Notes: generated by a model not told the origin, from the letters alone. A DNA stretch of 64,000 nucleotides from Cotesia glomerata (GCF_020080835.1 NW_025403107.1:62001-126000); one strand, 5' to 3'; counted from the first letter of the stretch, positions 19,950 through 34,555 are shown. Numbers and translations are program-made.

Positions 19950-22806
19950 ATGAGTAATGCAGCCAACCAAAATGGATCAGGTCTAGAGCAGCGTGTAAGT
20001 AATAAAAAAGGCTAAATCATTGTATGATAGTGTATACTTGACACAACCGCCATTCGAGATTTTCTTTTGCCTACTACTTTTTTATTTATATTGTAATGAC
20101 CTTTACTTTCAGGTATTTTATCTTTTTATTCAACAAACTATTGCGAGATATGCCACAATTAATGTCAATTAATTGATCTCAGTTGTGAAATTTAAAGGAA
20201 ATCAGCTTAAAATTTCCGTGACGTCTGAATCGCGTAATGGCGGCGATCAATTCCGGGAAGAGCACGCTCCACGCTGTGATTTTTGACTCATTACTTTTTT
20301 TTTTCCAACACGTGCTATCCGAATTAATTTGATTAATTTGACCAAATTTTCCTAAGCATTTTGCATTGCAACATTGTGCAATTATTTATTTTCGTCGAAC
20401 CTTTCGTCATCAGGGGTCACAATCTTACTGACTAAATTTAATTATTATTATTATTAACATACATCTCATTTTATTTTAATTAAATATAATCATATAGAAA
20501 AATATATAAAAATTTAGTTTCAATTAATATGTATATTTTTACAGTTAGCTGATCTGGACTTGCAGGACTCTCACCAGCCAAGTGGGGGTCGCTACGTACC
20601 ACCGCATTTACGCAATAAACCTAGTGAGTCAACAATAGTATTGCATTAATGATAAATTAATTTATTAGAGCCATATAAGTAGTAATAATGCTAATTTTAT
20701 TTGATCTATACTAAAGCAATATTAATGATTTGTATTTAAAATTAACAGCTAACGGGACATCTGGCAGAGAGGAACCCTCTTCCAATTCGCGTTATCAGGA
20801 GAGAGATCGCGGTAACTCACGAGAACAAGATCGTGACAGGGATCATGGTAGCAGTTACAGAGACGTCAGGGTCAACCGTGACGCTGATTTCGGAAATTTC
20901 GGGCGCAACAGACGCCCTCAGGAGAACGGACGAGACTTTCGTTCTGGAGGATACGGCGAGCGAGATCGCCCGGTGGGAAATGACCGTTGGAACGAGCAGA
21001 AAAACGACCGCTGGCAGGACAATAGAAATGAGTCCCGCGGTGGGTCTATGGGAGGCCGATGGAAGGATGAGTCCGGATCAGGCGGAAAAGGAGGCAGAAG
21101 CGAGGTGGACTGGACAATTCCCACCACCCGAGACGAACGACTCGAGCAAGAGCTCTTTGGAATCGGCAACACGGGTATTAACTTTAGCAAATATGAGGAT
21201 ATCCCGGTTGAGGCGACTGGCGACAATATACCGAGCCACATCACATCTTTCAGCGAGGTCAAGCTGACAGAGATAATAAGAAACAGCATCACTTTAGCTG
21301 GTTATGATACTCCGACACCGGTTCAGAAGTATGCTATTCCGATAATAATTAGTCGTCGTGATGTGATGGCCTGCGCTCAGACCGGCTCCGGCAAGACTGC
21401 GGCATTCTTAGTGCCAATTTTGAACCAGATTTATGAGGGCGGTCCTCTTCCACCGCCACCCCAGGCCCCAGGTGGCCGACGTAAACAATATCCTTTAGGT
21501 CTAGTATTAGCTCCGACTCGTGAGTTAGCGACTCAGATTTATGATGAGGCTCGTAAATTTGCCTATCGATCTCGAATGCGACCTGCTGTTGTCTACGGTG
21601 GATCTAACATTGCGGACCAGATGCGCGAGTTGGATCGTGGCTGTCATTTGTTAGTAGCTACACCTGGTCGGCTCGTCGACATGCTTGGTCGCGGTAAAAT
21701 TGGACTGCACAACTGCCGTTTCCTCGTTCTCGACGAGGCTGATCGTATGTTGGACATGGGTTTTGAGCCCCAAATTCGGCGCATTGTCGAAGAAGACACT
21801 ATGCCAGGTACTGGAGAACGTCAGACGCTCATGTTCTCAGCAACGTTCCCCAAAGAAATCCAGATGCTTGCTCGTGATTTCCTCAGTAATTATATTTTCT
21901 TGGCTGTTGGTCGCGTCGGTTCGACCTCTGAGAACATTACACAGAAAATCGTCTGGGTGGAAGAGCACGACAAGCGATCATATTTACTAGATTTATTACA
22001 AGCGTCTTCTTATGAGAACGCCGAAGAGTCCCTTACCCTGGTGTTCGTGGAGACCAAAAAGGGAGCAGACATGCTCGAGGACTTCCTCCACTCCATGGGT
22101 TATCCGGTGACAAGTATCCACGGCGACAGAACTCAGCGCGAGCGTGAGGACGCTCTGCGTAGATTCCGCGGAGGAAAAACCCCGATTCTCGTAGCCACTG
22201 CTGTCGCCGCTCGTGGTTTGGACATTCCACACGTTAAGCACGTTATTAACTTTGATTTACCTGGTGATGTCGAGGAGTACGTTCATCGTATTGGTCGTAC
22301 CGGACGTATGGGTAATCTTGGACTCGCCACGTCTTTCTTCAATGGCAAGAACCATAATCTGGTACGTGATCTGGTGTCGCTGTTAGTTGAGGCTAATCAA
22401 GAGCTTCCACCGTGGCTCGAGAACTTGTTCTCTGATGTCAAGCACTCAGGAGGCGCTAGACGTCCTGGTGGAACCACTAAGAACAATCGTTTTGGCAGCG
22501 GCGGATTTGGTGCTAGAGATTACCGTCAGCAACCAAGCTCTGGAATGGGCAACCGTAATGGCCCTTCAAGCAGACCTGGTGGTTATGGTGGTATGTTATT
22601 TTATTTATTATTTATTTTTAATATATTTTATTGATATTAATTTAAAATTCAGTAAGCTGATTATTTACACAGATTAATTATACAAATAATTAATAATTTT
22701 AGGAAGCTACGGTGGTGGTGGCGGATATGGAGGCAACTTTAATTCATCATACAACACAGCTAATAATGGTGGCAATTGTGGTGGTACTGACTGGTGGGGA
22801 AAATAG
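19950..22806 (+). CDS. bel: ATP-dependent RNA helicase belle / DDX3
   Basis: Four coding exons, 19950-19994, 20545-20623, 20749-22590 and 22703-22806, join in frame to 689 aa. The start MSNAANQNGSGLEQR is a short exon of its own. RYVPPHLRNK matches the conserved DDX3/Ded1 eIF4E-binding-type motif. An Arg/Gly/Asp-rich tract leads into the helicase core. Visible motifs are the Q motif (TPTPVQKYAIP), AQTGSGKT (motif I), PTRELA, TPGRLVD, LDEADRMLD (motif II), MFSATFP (motif III), ARGLDIP and HRIGRTGR (motif VI). The Gly-rich tail ends in DWWGK as in DDX3. The protein remodels mRNA 5' leaders during translation initiation and occurs in germ granules. A P element lies about 460 bp upstream of the start codon. 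Confidence 0.96.
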
Positions 22807-23565
22807 ATCATTTAGAAATTTCGTCGCTATTTACTCTTAATATCTTTATCATTATTACTATGATTATCAATTAATTAATTATTCTACATGAAAATTGAAT
22901 TATATGTAAGTGAGCGGCACGTAAATACCGAGGGTACATCGCGGTACTTGATAAACATTATTAAATCACGTAATTCAAGACAGTGTATTGACGTATATAT
23001 AACATTTACATTCGCTGATTGCGTATTTCGTCGAGTTTTAATGCGCAAACGAAACTAAAAATTTTAACAACAGGCTATTGTGCCTCTGTGTACTCGACGG
23101 CTACCTTTTGTTTCTATGCAATAAGCCGAGCTGATAAAAATCCCAATTATTTGTATACTATTTAATTATTATTGATATTTTCACCATTACAGACCATTGG
23201 GATTTTTTATTTTTGATTATTAGGTAAATTTCAAATATTCACCCGAGCTTGCTCGTTTTTTTTTTTTTAAGAGTTAACTCGAAGATTACACTATTATTAA
23301 TATTATAATTACTATTATTATCATAATTATTATTACTATTATTATTATTATTATAATTACAAGTATAGAAAAAATATCGCTTACTAACAAAATTTCATTT
23401 ACCGTTATTGCCATTCTGAAAAACAATACTGTAGGTAAAAAAAATTTAGTTGAATTTTAGGAATTTTCCTTCGGAAAAAAAAAAGAATTTCTGCGGGATT
23501 CGTTGGCTCTATTTAAAATTTTCATCTTTAAAATGATACGGCGAGCGTGCCTTCTAATTAATAAT

Positions 23566-23568
<3 letters not shown>

Positions 23569-23599
<31 letters not shown>
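23569..23599. repeat. Poly(A) tract of about 30 bases
   Basis: Near-uninterrupted A run at the end of an AT-rich block downstream of bel. It could be the tail of a retroposed sequence, but no retroelement body is recognisable before it. Confidence 0.7.
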
Positions 23600-23601
<2 letters not shown>

Positions 23602-26480
23602 TAAAAGACAATGTCCATTATTACCATTAGATCAATTAATGTTTTATTGTTTTTAATTGAATTGCATTTATCAGCTGTATGCAAAGTAATTAAAGCCTAT
23701 TAATGTGAAGGCTTATTGCACGCATGCCCGATCATTCATCAACTAATTATTATTATTATTATTATCATTTCTATTATTGCAAATATAAAAAAAAAAAGAT
23801 CTATAATAAATATTATTTATATCTATTTAATATCGAAAAAAATAACTGAAGTTGTCGACGAATGGTACTGTGTTGTTTTGCCGTCCCCAAAAAAAAAAAA
23901 TAAAAACAAAAAAATATACATAACAAGGGAGGGTGGAAGATGATAATTGATCTGGTCATGCAATCATCGCTCGTTCATTAGTCGGCAAGAGTAAAGATAA
24001 CAACAAAACTCTGCAGGATAGACGTCTTTTAAATCAAATTCCTGTAATTTTTTTTTGTTTTATTTTTTTCTCATTAATAGAAAAAATAGTATTCCGAATC
24101 TTGTATCCTTTAATGAAAATTATATAATTAACAGTCCGTAGAACAAATAAAAAATTTTCATGTAGTATTTTCACTGCTACGTGTTGGCGGTATCTCATTT
24201 AATTATTGATGTTTAATTGAATAGTTTAGATTAATAGATTAAAAATAAAACTTTGAATTACAATAAATCGCAGACGTACACAAGATTAGCCTACACGATA
24301 GGTAACGGTTCAGCTTCTGAGAAGAGATAGCGAATAAATTGTGCTACTAAAACTAAAACTACGGTTGCAGTTACAGGAATGTAATAGAGAAGTTAATAAT
24401 TACAAGAGTGCGATTATTCAAGTACAAGAAAAAAAAGGAGTAAAGGGGGACTAGTAAAAAGAATGTTAAATAAATAAATAATAAAAAAAAAGAAGATGAA
24501 GAAAAGCTGCCGAAAACGTAACTTTGAGTCAGTTAAGAAAATACTTGATCGAGGCGCGTTCACATAATATTTTCTAACGATACTGTATTTATCACAGCAA
24601 TTAATGCCCTATTAATTATAATGAATAAATAAAACGTAAAAGGTATAAGTGATATTCGTAAATACATAAATAAAATAATAAACACTAAAGTAATTGAAAA
24701 ACGACTGTGATATTGAACGATCTTGTGACATTCGATTTACCACCTACGAATTGATGATAATTATGAAATAAAAAATGATAATGATAAGTTGATTGATTAT
24801 TATTTTTAAAAATGCGTAAATTGAATGTCGAGGAGCGGTAATTTAGCTCGATATTTCATTGTGGAGCTAGCTAATGAAAACAAATAAAAATAACAAAAGA
24901 ATATTGAGTCGTTAATGATACTACAAAGTAAAATAATAATTAAAAAAATGAAATGAATCAATAAATGTGGCTGTTGTCCGATTTTTTTGTGAGGACTGAA
25001 CGTTCTAGCTCATCAGCCAAAATCTCATGAGGCGTTTTCGGGGCATTGTTTATACTTAAATTGACGAAATAAAATAAAATGAAATAAAAGAGAATAATAA
25101 AGAAAATAAAACTATTAATGTGTAGTTAATAATGTTCATTAGAATTCTTTGTAGGGTGGTTGATATACATAATAATATATAATAATAAATATTAAAAATA
25201 GTATGTGCGCTAGATTATTATCAATCTGGCTGAGAAAAGTACAAATTCAATTTATTAAATTTCAAAGTAAGCACTCGATATGGCTTTTTAGGTGACTAAT
25301 TAAAACTAAAAACATTTAAAAAAAAAAAAGAAAATTATAAATTATTATAAATCATACCAATGTCTTATGACTTTTACCTGTTACTGTGTACTGAGTTTAT
25401 AACTTAAAGTGCAATCGCGTGCGTGAGGCGTGGGAATGTGCAGCACCCGCAGTAGTCGTGGACCAAGGTGTGAATGGGTTTTATTTTTTCTTGAAGACTA
25501 ATTATTATTATGATAACCATTATTATTTAAAAGTTTAAAGTTTATTAATTAGTGAGGCACACATACATAACTCTATTAAATTTCTTATACGATGTACATA
25601 TTTTTTAACGCTGCAAGAATAATTAAATTTTTTAATTATCTTATTAATTTTATTACAATTGTGAAACTATGTCGAACGCCTCACGTGTCTGATCGATTTA
25701 TCATCGATTATCATTTTTAAACTTACAAATATCTGATACATGACAAATTATTTAATAATTAATTGTTAATAAAATTCAATTGTGAGAGTAAATGAATATA
25801 AATTTAATTAGTCTTTATTGATAATAATATATTTAATCTATCGCAAAGAATTCATTGTCAGTGGACACTTTTAATTGCTAAACTTCTCAGTGTTTGTTGA
25901 ACTGAAAATTAGGAAAAATAAATAAATGAATTAAAAAAAAAAAAAAAAAAAAAACTAATTTAATTCTTTAATTAATAAAACTTTTTTAAGGGGGGTCATA
26001 ACATCCAATTTAAAAATACTATTTATTTTCACTCTAGTATTTATTGTAACAATAATTATAATTATTACTACGTTATTATTATTATTTGTATTGAACGGTA
26101 TAAATTAAATGTAAAGAGTTTAAAAAAGTCTGCGTATGTTTTGAAATGATATCAGAGCATTATATTATTATTGTTGCGTTGTATGTTTAGTCCTCTATAA
26201 TGTTCATCGGACTAGCAGCCTTGTCTTAATGACGAAATAATTACCGAGTACATTTTAAATGATAACGAATGCGCCGTAATTAGTCGGCGGTTGTATTGAT
26301 AGGTTTTTAAATAAATGAATGAGCCTACTGATAACGTTTTGGGTTCTTTTAGTATTTATTTAAACAAAAGCACTCAGGACGTTTGTTTACAATCGAGCGG
26401 GCTCGATAGCACAATTGCGTTCGTCAGAAATCCGTGTTAATATTTAAAGAACAAAATAAGATCCGAGGAACAATTATGTA

Positions 26481-26941
26481 CACTGTCAAAAATTTCTGGT
26501 CCTCTCTGAGGTGGAAAATTTTAAGATGTTTAATTATTTGCGGTGTTTTATTTTTTAAAGTATGATTAACAAAAATTTTACTACTCTGTACAAAAAATTA
26601 TTATTGATCTTAATCGAAATAGTTGTGCAATAGAAATTATTTTTTTAAAAAAGAATTTTAGTAAAAAATCATGGAAATTTTTTTGAAAGTTAAAAATAAT
26701 CGAATTTATTATTGAAGCTTTAAATTGAAATTTAAGAGTATTGAATTGAAAAATTTAATTTAATTCGCTGTAAACATGTTCCTACTCTACTTTAACGTAC
26801 TTCTCATTTTTTAGACGAAATTTAAATAAATAATAAAATTAATGAAAAATTATATACTGAAAAAAAAAAAAAAAATAACACCAAATTGATGATATGAAAT
26901 TTTTGAAAAGCATATTATCATACCAAAAATTTTTTACAGTG
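26481..26941. mobile_element. 461-bp MITE flanked by TA
   Basis: The left end CACTGTCAAAAATTTCTGGT and, read inward from the right, CACTGTAAAAAATTTTTGGT are imperfect inverted repeats. TA lies directly outside each end (26479-26480, 26942-26943). No coding content. The TA flanks suggest Tc1/mariner-type mobilisation. Confidence 0.65.
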
Positions 26942-29900
26942 TAAACTGTGACTGCAATCATCTCTTAGGAGAATAATTAAACAAAACAACAAACCTAGTG
27001 TTAATATACTCAGGTTTATTCATGACAGATTTACACATATCTGGTAACTATTTTTAATTTATCAAAATTACTCTATGCAACGATCAGTGAAGAATGTTGG
27101 TCGGTTAAATTCACAAAATCAAAGCTAAATAAATAAAACTATACTATTTCTTCATATTAAAAAAGTCTGTGAGCTAGTATTTAAAATGTAATCTCAAACG
27201 AGGATGGCAATAATTTCTTCATTTTAAGAAGACTAAAAACAATTAACGTATGAAGCCTTCGTATGAGTGTACGACAGCGAGTAGCGCAACGCGTCGTTAC
27301 ACAAAATGCAAGACTTAAAAAAAATTATAATACTACTTGTTTGGTTACTTTGTCGGGGTTTTAAATTAAAGATTATTAATGGAGAGATTTATTGAAATTT
27401 AACAGACGAAACAATTGGAAAATAATTCCAACAAAGTATACCTGGGATAGTATTTCTGTATAATTTTAATCACGCACGTGTTGAATCAATTTGAAACAAA
27501 TATATATTTAATTAACTGTGTGTAACGTCGATTATTATTGAATTTGTGTATAAAATTTTATTATTATTGTTTCATTTGAAATATTCATTTTTTTTTTTTT
27601 TATATATATATATAATTGATAATGGAATATTATGTGGCGCTAAAGAGCATCAATGTACCATTCAGTCGGTATTTAAATGGTAATTACACACATTACTATG
27701 CTACATTAGATAAAATGGTTGAAGAAAAATGTTTAAAAACAATGAAAATTTAGGAAATGAAATAATATTAAATTTTAAGAATTACTGTACGTCGTGCGCG
27801 ATATCGAAAAATAAAGGAAATAATAATGATGATGATATGAATGTTTTCAATTATTTACCCACTATTAAATCCTAATCCTTAATCAGTTAATGTTCTACGG
27901 AAAAAAATAGGGAAAAATAAAATTATAAATAGTAAACAAGTGTCGCTTTAAATTTAAAATTAGAAAAATCGCAGCTCGAAATAACATTTTTAAAGTTCGA
28001 ACTTTAAATGTTAATTTTCACAGCTTTAAATGTAATATTTACATTTTACCGTAATTTTTCCAGTTTTTTATATGAAGCGCCACATTACATTATTCAATGT
28101 TATTTTTTCCTTTTTCTATTTTCCATCCAAGCCATAGTAAATATATCTTTTGAAATTTTCTATTTTATTTTTCAGAAACATTTTATTTGATTTCAAAATT
28201 TATTTAAGACGTAATTAAAAAAATAAAATTTCTGAAAATACATTTACTACAGCCTACCCTTAAATTTCAACAATAGGATTTTTGGAAATAGCTTTTGAAG
28301 TTTCTTCTAACCACAGTAATATCCAAATTGGCCCTTAATAAATAAATCTATTAAATTGGAGAAAATTCTTGAATATTTATTTAAAATTCAATAAGTTGAT
28401 GGATAAATGATGGCTTGATATTATAAATATATTTTTATAAATTTCTCAATTACGAGCATATTTTTTTTACATTTGTTTTAAATATCGATCACACAAAAGT
28501 TGACAAAAGACAGCTCGTAATGTGGAATGAATCGTGTCTGTGAGTGTCCACAATGACTATTTGTTCTATGATGATTGATTATTATGGATCTCAGAACAGA
28601 TTCCTTAAAAAAAAACACTTTTTAATTTTTTCCAAGAATCTGGAGTTGCTGTCAGAAAAATGCAGTACAAGCAATTACAACAAGCAAGAAAACGCAATTT
28701 TATAATCTCCATCGATTTCAGGCACCAATTTTTTCAGCTAATAATATATCTATAAATATAAATTTATATAATCTTATTGTATAATTTATTTATTTATATC
28801 AGCACTCTTTATATTAATAATTCGTTTCAACAATCGAAGCTATAATTTTAGCGATTTTAAAATTCAATGTAGTGATTTACATTTTAATCGACAGTGGCAC
28901 TTGATTTATTTGTACATATATAAATCTATTTTAATTTCAATTTTTCTATAACTATACTTAATATTAAAATTTTAAAATATTAGGCTTGGGCTTCGTCATT
29001 TTACATCACTTGTAGACACCCACGAGAATCAACTGCCACTTAAAACTATAAAAAATTTTGTCTTTTATTATTTGTAATTATTATTTTTTGCTTATTTATT
29101 TTCTGGCTTGACGTTATATTAATTTTAATTGTGACGTATAAAGATAAACAGTCATAATCAATAGACAATGTTTACAATAAAGAATGTTCCGTATATTAAA
29201 ATAGTTTACGGTAAACAGTTTCAAAGCTAACTATAAAACAAATTAGTTTATATTTATTCAATCATTATCTCTATTTATCAGACGCAGTTTAAAGTTAAAC
29301 TCTTATGAGATCGGCGTCTGTTTATATCTTGCATTGTTTTATCTTTTATTATACAAAAAATTTATATTTTATTATTTTATAGACAATAGACAATATTCAG
29401 AAGTTTTTATTTCATTTTTAATTACAGCGAATTTAATTTATTTTTTTTTTTTAAATCTATCAATAAAGTATAATGAATAATGCTTCTCAGAGACTCATAT
29501 TAATATTGTCAAGTTAATCTGTAGGCATATTTAATAAGGCTCAAAAAGTTTCCCAGACAGCCGATGCGGAAAGCAATTTTATGTAATGATTAACACTTTA
29601 TAAAACTTTTTTTTTATAAATAAAATAAAAAAACATATTCACAAATTAATATATAAAATAGCGCGAACAAAAATAATAAACAATTATTAATACAGTCATA
29701 AATCATGATAAAATAATAATAAATATTGGAAAAACATGATTTAGAAAGTATCTTTGATAACCATAATTAATTTGCTTTCCGCTGGTCGTCAATACATCTT
29801 AATACTTTCATTTGAAACACTTTCTTTTAGCACCAGTCTTACTTGAATGCTGGTTATAATAATGTATAAAATAGCAATAGCATTTATTAATTATAAAATT

Positions 29901-30522
29901 GACAGTAACCTTTTTAAAATTGCACATAAATCTCTCATAACGTTTATATAAAATACAAAACGTTATGCTGATCAAGTTGTTTATAAAATATTTAACATTT
30001 TTTTTCTATGATTAATATATATTGTAGTAAAGAATATTATCATTTTTTACGTTAATTAATAACTCAATGATTTATAAGGCTTCTCAGTTCAATGTATTTA
30101 GCAATGGAGCATACGTCTATTATATCCATTATCTTTACATTTTAAGTTGATTGTATATCTGTATTTATATATAATATTGTAATTATTAATTATAATATCG
30201 GTAAATATTATTTAATCACCGGTAATTCTATGTTTGCACTTATTAAAACTTTAAAATGTCATAATGATAGTGTCATTATAAAAAAAAAGATAATTATCTT
30301 TCATTATATTTAAAATAATCGATAAAGTAATATCTTTTAAATATGAGAATATTTAAAAAAATAAGACCAACCACACTCAGTAATTATTGTTTTTGACAGT
30401 GAGTCTCATTTTCTACTGAAATTATAGTTTGTATTACGAAGAGGGTTCTTCTTTATCATAAAATAAAAAAAAAAAAAAAAAAACAAAACCAAGAAAGTAT
30501 AATAACTGATTATTATAATTAT

Positions 30523-32081
30523 TTAGGACACTGAACTTATGGCGTTATGAGGCGATCCCATTTGAGTTAGAACTTTGTCCAGCCACTGCAACGGCCCATG
30601 TAAATGAGCCTCAATCCAACAGGGTGTAGATGTTACATCTTGTCGATGATATTCAGCACCCCAGCCTTTGACAAATGACATTCTATAAACAAAAAAAAAA
30701 TATATAAATATTAATTACAAATATAAAAAAAATTTTTAATTTTTTAAGTCACTAAAACGTTGCAAAGTTAAAAAATTTAACGTCTAATTATTGATCGGCT
30801 CAAGATTTTTTTAATATTATATAAAATTTACCTTATAGTACACATCTTGGTAAGCTCGTAGACAGCTTCGAATCCATGATTAACACTCTGAGAGAGTAAT
30901 TGTGCAAATTCAGCATTGTTAAAAATTTTGAGTGAACATCCGGGTGGTATCTTGCATACCGTACTAGGATGAAAGCCATGATGATGATTACAATTTCTAG
31001 ATTGTACGAAAATCGCCGAGTCCGACAAACATTCAGCGTATACCTCGCCACCAACATAGTATAAATGAACGCCTTTACCAATATGTCTTCTTGTGTTCTC
31101 TATCGTAGAATTTCGATTTACGTTTGACAGCTGTCCGAGGCAAAAGCGGTCCGAGTTGTTACTGGGGTTTGTGAATCCGTCAACGATCACAGAATGAGAC
31201 TGGCAGTGAAAGACTTCACCAACGCGACAGTTCAACTCGTAGTAAGCGATCGATGCCCAGTAAGGTGGTTCCTGATAGCATACCGGATCGACTTCTGCCG
31301 CACCGGTGGTGTCCATGGCCGCGGGATCAGGTGGCGGAGATTGTACAGTTTGTGATCCATCGTCTGGCGGCGAGTAAGCTGGTGGCGGTGTTTCTGGTAA
31401 GCCGTTTGTGCCGTACGGACTCTGGGGATTATTTGAAGTGCTCCCGGGACTTGGTACCGAGCTTATTGAGGACATGGGCGACGTGGGATTTATATTCGAG
31501 CCTCCAGTAGGCCCTGCATTGAATCCACTAGTTGAGTAAGAGACATTGTGTGGCATCGTCGTGTCTTGGATCTGGGCAAAAGGCAGCAACGAGTGCCCTG
31601 GTGCATATTCTGAGTGTCTTGGCACGAGTACCGGTGGTAACACAGGACTCTCAACGCGTTTGTAATGGTAAGGGTTGATGCAAACTTCTTTCTGCTTGGC
31701 TGAAAACGGATATTGGCACAACTCCAGGGGTTTTAGCTCGTGATGTGACTGCAAATCAGGCCACCTCCACACTCGACAATAGATAACGTGTGGCAAGCCT
31801 TTACGGTGCGACACCTGAAGTCGCCCATCAAGACTCCGCGGGATCGTAACACACTTGCTCGGTGTACCTGGACAACTAAGAGCGTGCTCCAAATCTTCGA
31901 TAGCGCCTTTTCTTTTTTTCAATTTTTTAACCAGCGAATCAACGGCTTTCTCAGCCCATTTTTCTTCCTCGTCGCCCTGCTTCCAACCTAGAAGTTTTTT
32001 AACCGCAGGACTGGTGAAAGAAAATAGACTGTTTAAGGATGACATTGGTCCGGAGCTTGATGTTCCTTCGTCATCATCCAT
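30523..32081 (-). CDS. Mad: Mothers against dpp, receptor-regulated Smad (Smad1/5 type)
   Basis: Two coding exons, 32081-30832 and 30682-30523, join in frame (R then MSFVKGWGAEYHRQ) to 469 aa. The MH1 domain (about residues 20-145) carries the LQVSHRKGLPHVIYCR DNA-binding hairpin region and the Cys/His zinc ligands. The linker is Ser/Pro-rich with SP sites (NPTSPMSSISSVPSPG, NPQSPYG) and a PPPAYSPP motif of the type bound by Smurf WW domains. The MH2 domain starts at WASIAYYELN. The C-terminus is SSVS, the tail phosphorylated by type I BMP receptors. The protein is the transcriptional effector of Dpp/BMP signalling. A splice acceptor on the minus strand at about 32137 (TTTACAG) shows that a 55-nt leader portion belongs to this exon and that a further 5' exon exists upstream. 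Confidence 0.97.
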
Positions 32082-34003
32082 TTTTCAATATTCAATATAT
32101 TTGTTTTAATTTTCGTTGAGATTTTTTTTCAGTTCACTGTAAAAAAAAAAAAAAAAAATTCATTATTAGTCATTACTGATATTTATGGATTTTAAATGTA
32201 AAAACGCGGGGTAAATTGTAAAGGGTATATTTTTGGAGCAATTAAGTATAATTTTAGTGCGTGAGTTTGTAATTGATAAGCAGCACGAAGGTAATTAAAT
32301 GGCAGGACATAAAGTAATAAGAGTGAATGGTAGAGCAAGAAGAACGGGGGCGTCGCAAATCATAAGTACTTGCTGATAAACAGTACCAGTGTACTATACT
32401 GGTTACCAATGGCTTCCTATGTATATATGTGTTAACGTATCATTTATAATCATTCCCATCATAATAACTATCCACAATCTATAATAACAATAATAAAAAT
32501 AAATAAAAATTAAAAAATGATCACTATCACTGCAATAAAAAAAAATATTATTTGACGCTTTTTACTACATAACCCAATCGAAGGGCACTGAATTATTCGC
32601 GCCTAGTTAAATTACCGTGTATATTATAAATTTGTTTGGCAGTAATACTTACATTAACAAAGATAACGATGTAAAATAATAAGTACTATTATTAAACAAA
32701 AAATCCACTGGTAATAAATACCAAGTATAACAAAATATATTTAAACTAGATTGATTAGAGCAACAGCATCACCGTATATTTAATCACTGAACAAATGTTT
32801 ATCCCGCGTTGCTGTCTGCTCTCACTCGAGCGCTTCGTTATGGCGTTACGTACTTCTCAACGTTATGGCGGATATTGGCATCACCAGCTTCAAGTGGAAG
32901 AATATTATATATATTTATATATTATACGTTTACATTTGATTGTATTGTATGTGATGTGTGATGTGTGGTGTGATTCTGCGTACACGACGCGGTAAAACCT
33001 GACTCCTGGCTCAACTCCTGACTGTGCCTGCACTTGACAATCTGTATTTCTCTGGTTGTCCTTGTTTCTCCCTCTCTTCTCGTTTTTCGCCCTCACTTGC
33101 TTTTATTACAAATTCATATACATACATAACATGTATCATATCCGTATTTATGATTTCAAGAACCCCATCGCTGTCTCGCTCTATTCAATTGCTCTTTTAT
33201 CTATACTCGTTGCTGTTGGTTAACACACCTCATACTCTGTTTATTACAACGCTCCGCCTCCCATTCAGAGGACATTCGTTTTTTTACCTCCACTATCGAT
33301 TCTATTTTCTATTCGATTCATCGATTAGTTTACAGAAATTAATTTTCTTTATTATTATAATTTATGTATACTTGAAAAGATAAAAATTTTTTTATGTTAT
33401 TTTGGATACTATATTTTTTTTTTTTATCACTTAAATATGAATAAAAAAAAAAATTTACCAATAATTAATTACAAATTTTAAGTTGGTACTCTTGCAAATT
33501 GTTGTTAAAATCGAAACTTCATCTAGAAAATGAAAGAAAAGCTAACTGACGTCATTTCAATACCCAAGTTATAAAATTCAGCATACCTGAGTAAGAAAAA
33601 AAAAATATCGATATCTGGAAAAAAATTCCTGGTCGTACCTTAGAGGTGAAGTTTTATTACTTGTATTATTCATTAAAGTAATAGCCTGACACTCGAGACA
33701 ATGACAAAAGGTTCTTTTGTATAAACTGGATATTTCCAGTTGATTTTTGAGTATTTTTCTTTTCTAATCTTGCTTGTCGTTTATTTGTTAATGTACTTTA
33801 TTTTTCATCTAGGTATTCTGTTGATTCTGTAACAGTAATAAATAAAATTAACCTTCACAACTATTTTAAATAGCAGATAAATATTTAATTTATGGTCTCA
33901 AGTACTTTATTGTTGCTGTAAATTTTGAATATTGTCCAAGAGAATTTTGAAGGAATAATAAATATGTAAATTGATGCAAATATTTTTGAAAATTGTGAAT
34001 TAA

Positions 34004-34442
34004 GGTAGTACTACCGTTACCACAAGAGTCAAATCCCAAAGCCTAACCTTATTTGATTAACGTAGTAGATTTCCCTATACTAAATCACGTTGGAGAAAGA
34101 GAGACAGAGATAACCATTAAATTTTGAATGTTTTTTATTAATAAATATTCTCATATTCTTGGAAACTATACTGATTATTATTAAATATGTTCTAGATGTT
34201 ATTTTCTCTCGTTGTCTTGATTTTTATAAGAATCTGAACGTCCAGTTTTGTGAAATAAAATAAAGTCTGTGATTCTCCATAAGGATCAATGGTAAAAGCA
34301 AAAATATGTAGATATTAATATCTTTTTTTTAGGACTTGCCAGGCTTCCAAAAATTTTACTGCTTTATTATGATATTATAAAGTACCAATATGCAAAATTT
34401 CATTAAATTCTGAACGTCAATTCTAAAACCGGTAGTACGATC
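34004..34442. mobile_element. 439-bp MITE flanked by TTAA
   Basis: The left end GGTAGTACTACCG and, read inward from the right, GATCGTACTACCGG are short imperfect inverted repeats. TTAA lies outside both (34000-34003, 34443-34446). AT-rich interior without coding potential. The assignment rests on short repeats only. Confidence 0.5.
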
Positions 34443-34555
34443 TTAATTAATTTATGGTTTAATTTCGTTACAAATATCAATAAATTAAAAATAATTAAAA
34501 TACATACATACAAACCTTTTGAATCATTACATAAATTTTTTATTCGTAAAATTAA

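Larger units (their letters stand above)
22807..30522. other. 7.7-kb gene-free interval between convergent bel and Mad
   Basis: No coding gene, tRNA or rRNA seen. It is AT-rich with ATT/TAA microsatellites (23280-23355, 23740-23765), a run of about 30 A (23569-23599) and other A runs (25935-25955, 26861-26875). Many AATAAA/ATTAAA hexamers occur on both strands. It probably includes long 3' UTRs of bel from the left and Mad from the right, as well as one TA-flanked MITE (26481-26941). Short frames here look random. Confidence 0.6.

Noticed and set aside
20833..21292. Overlapping frames on both strands inside bel
   Set aside because: Shadow frames of the Arg/Gly-rich and helicase coding sequence; the real frame has all DEAD-box motifs.
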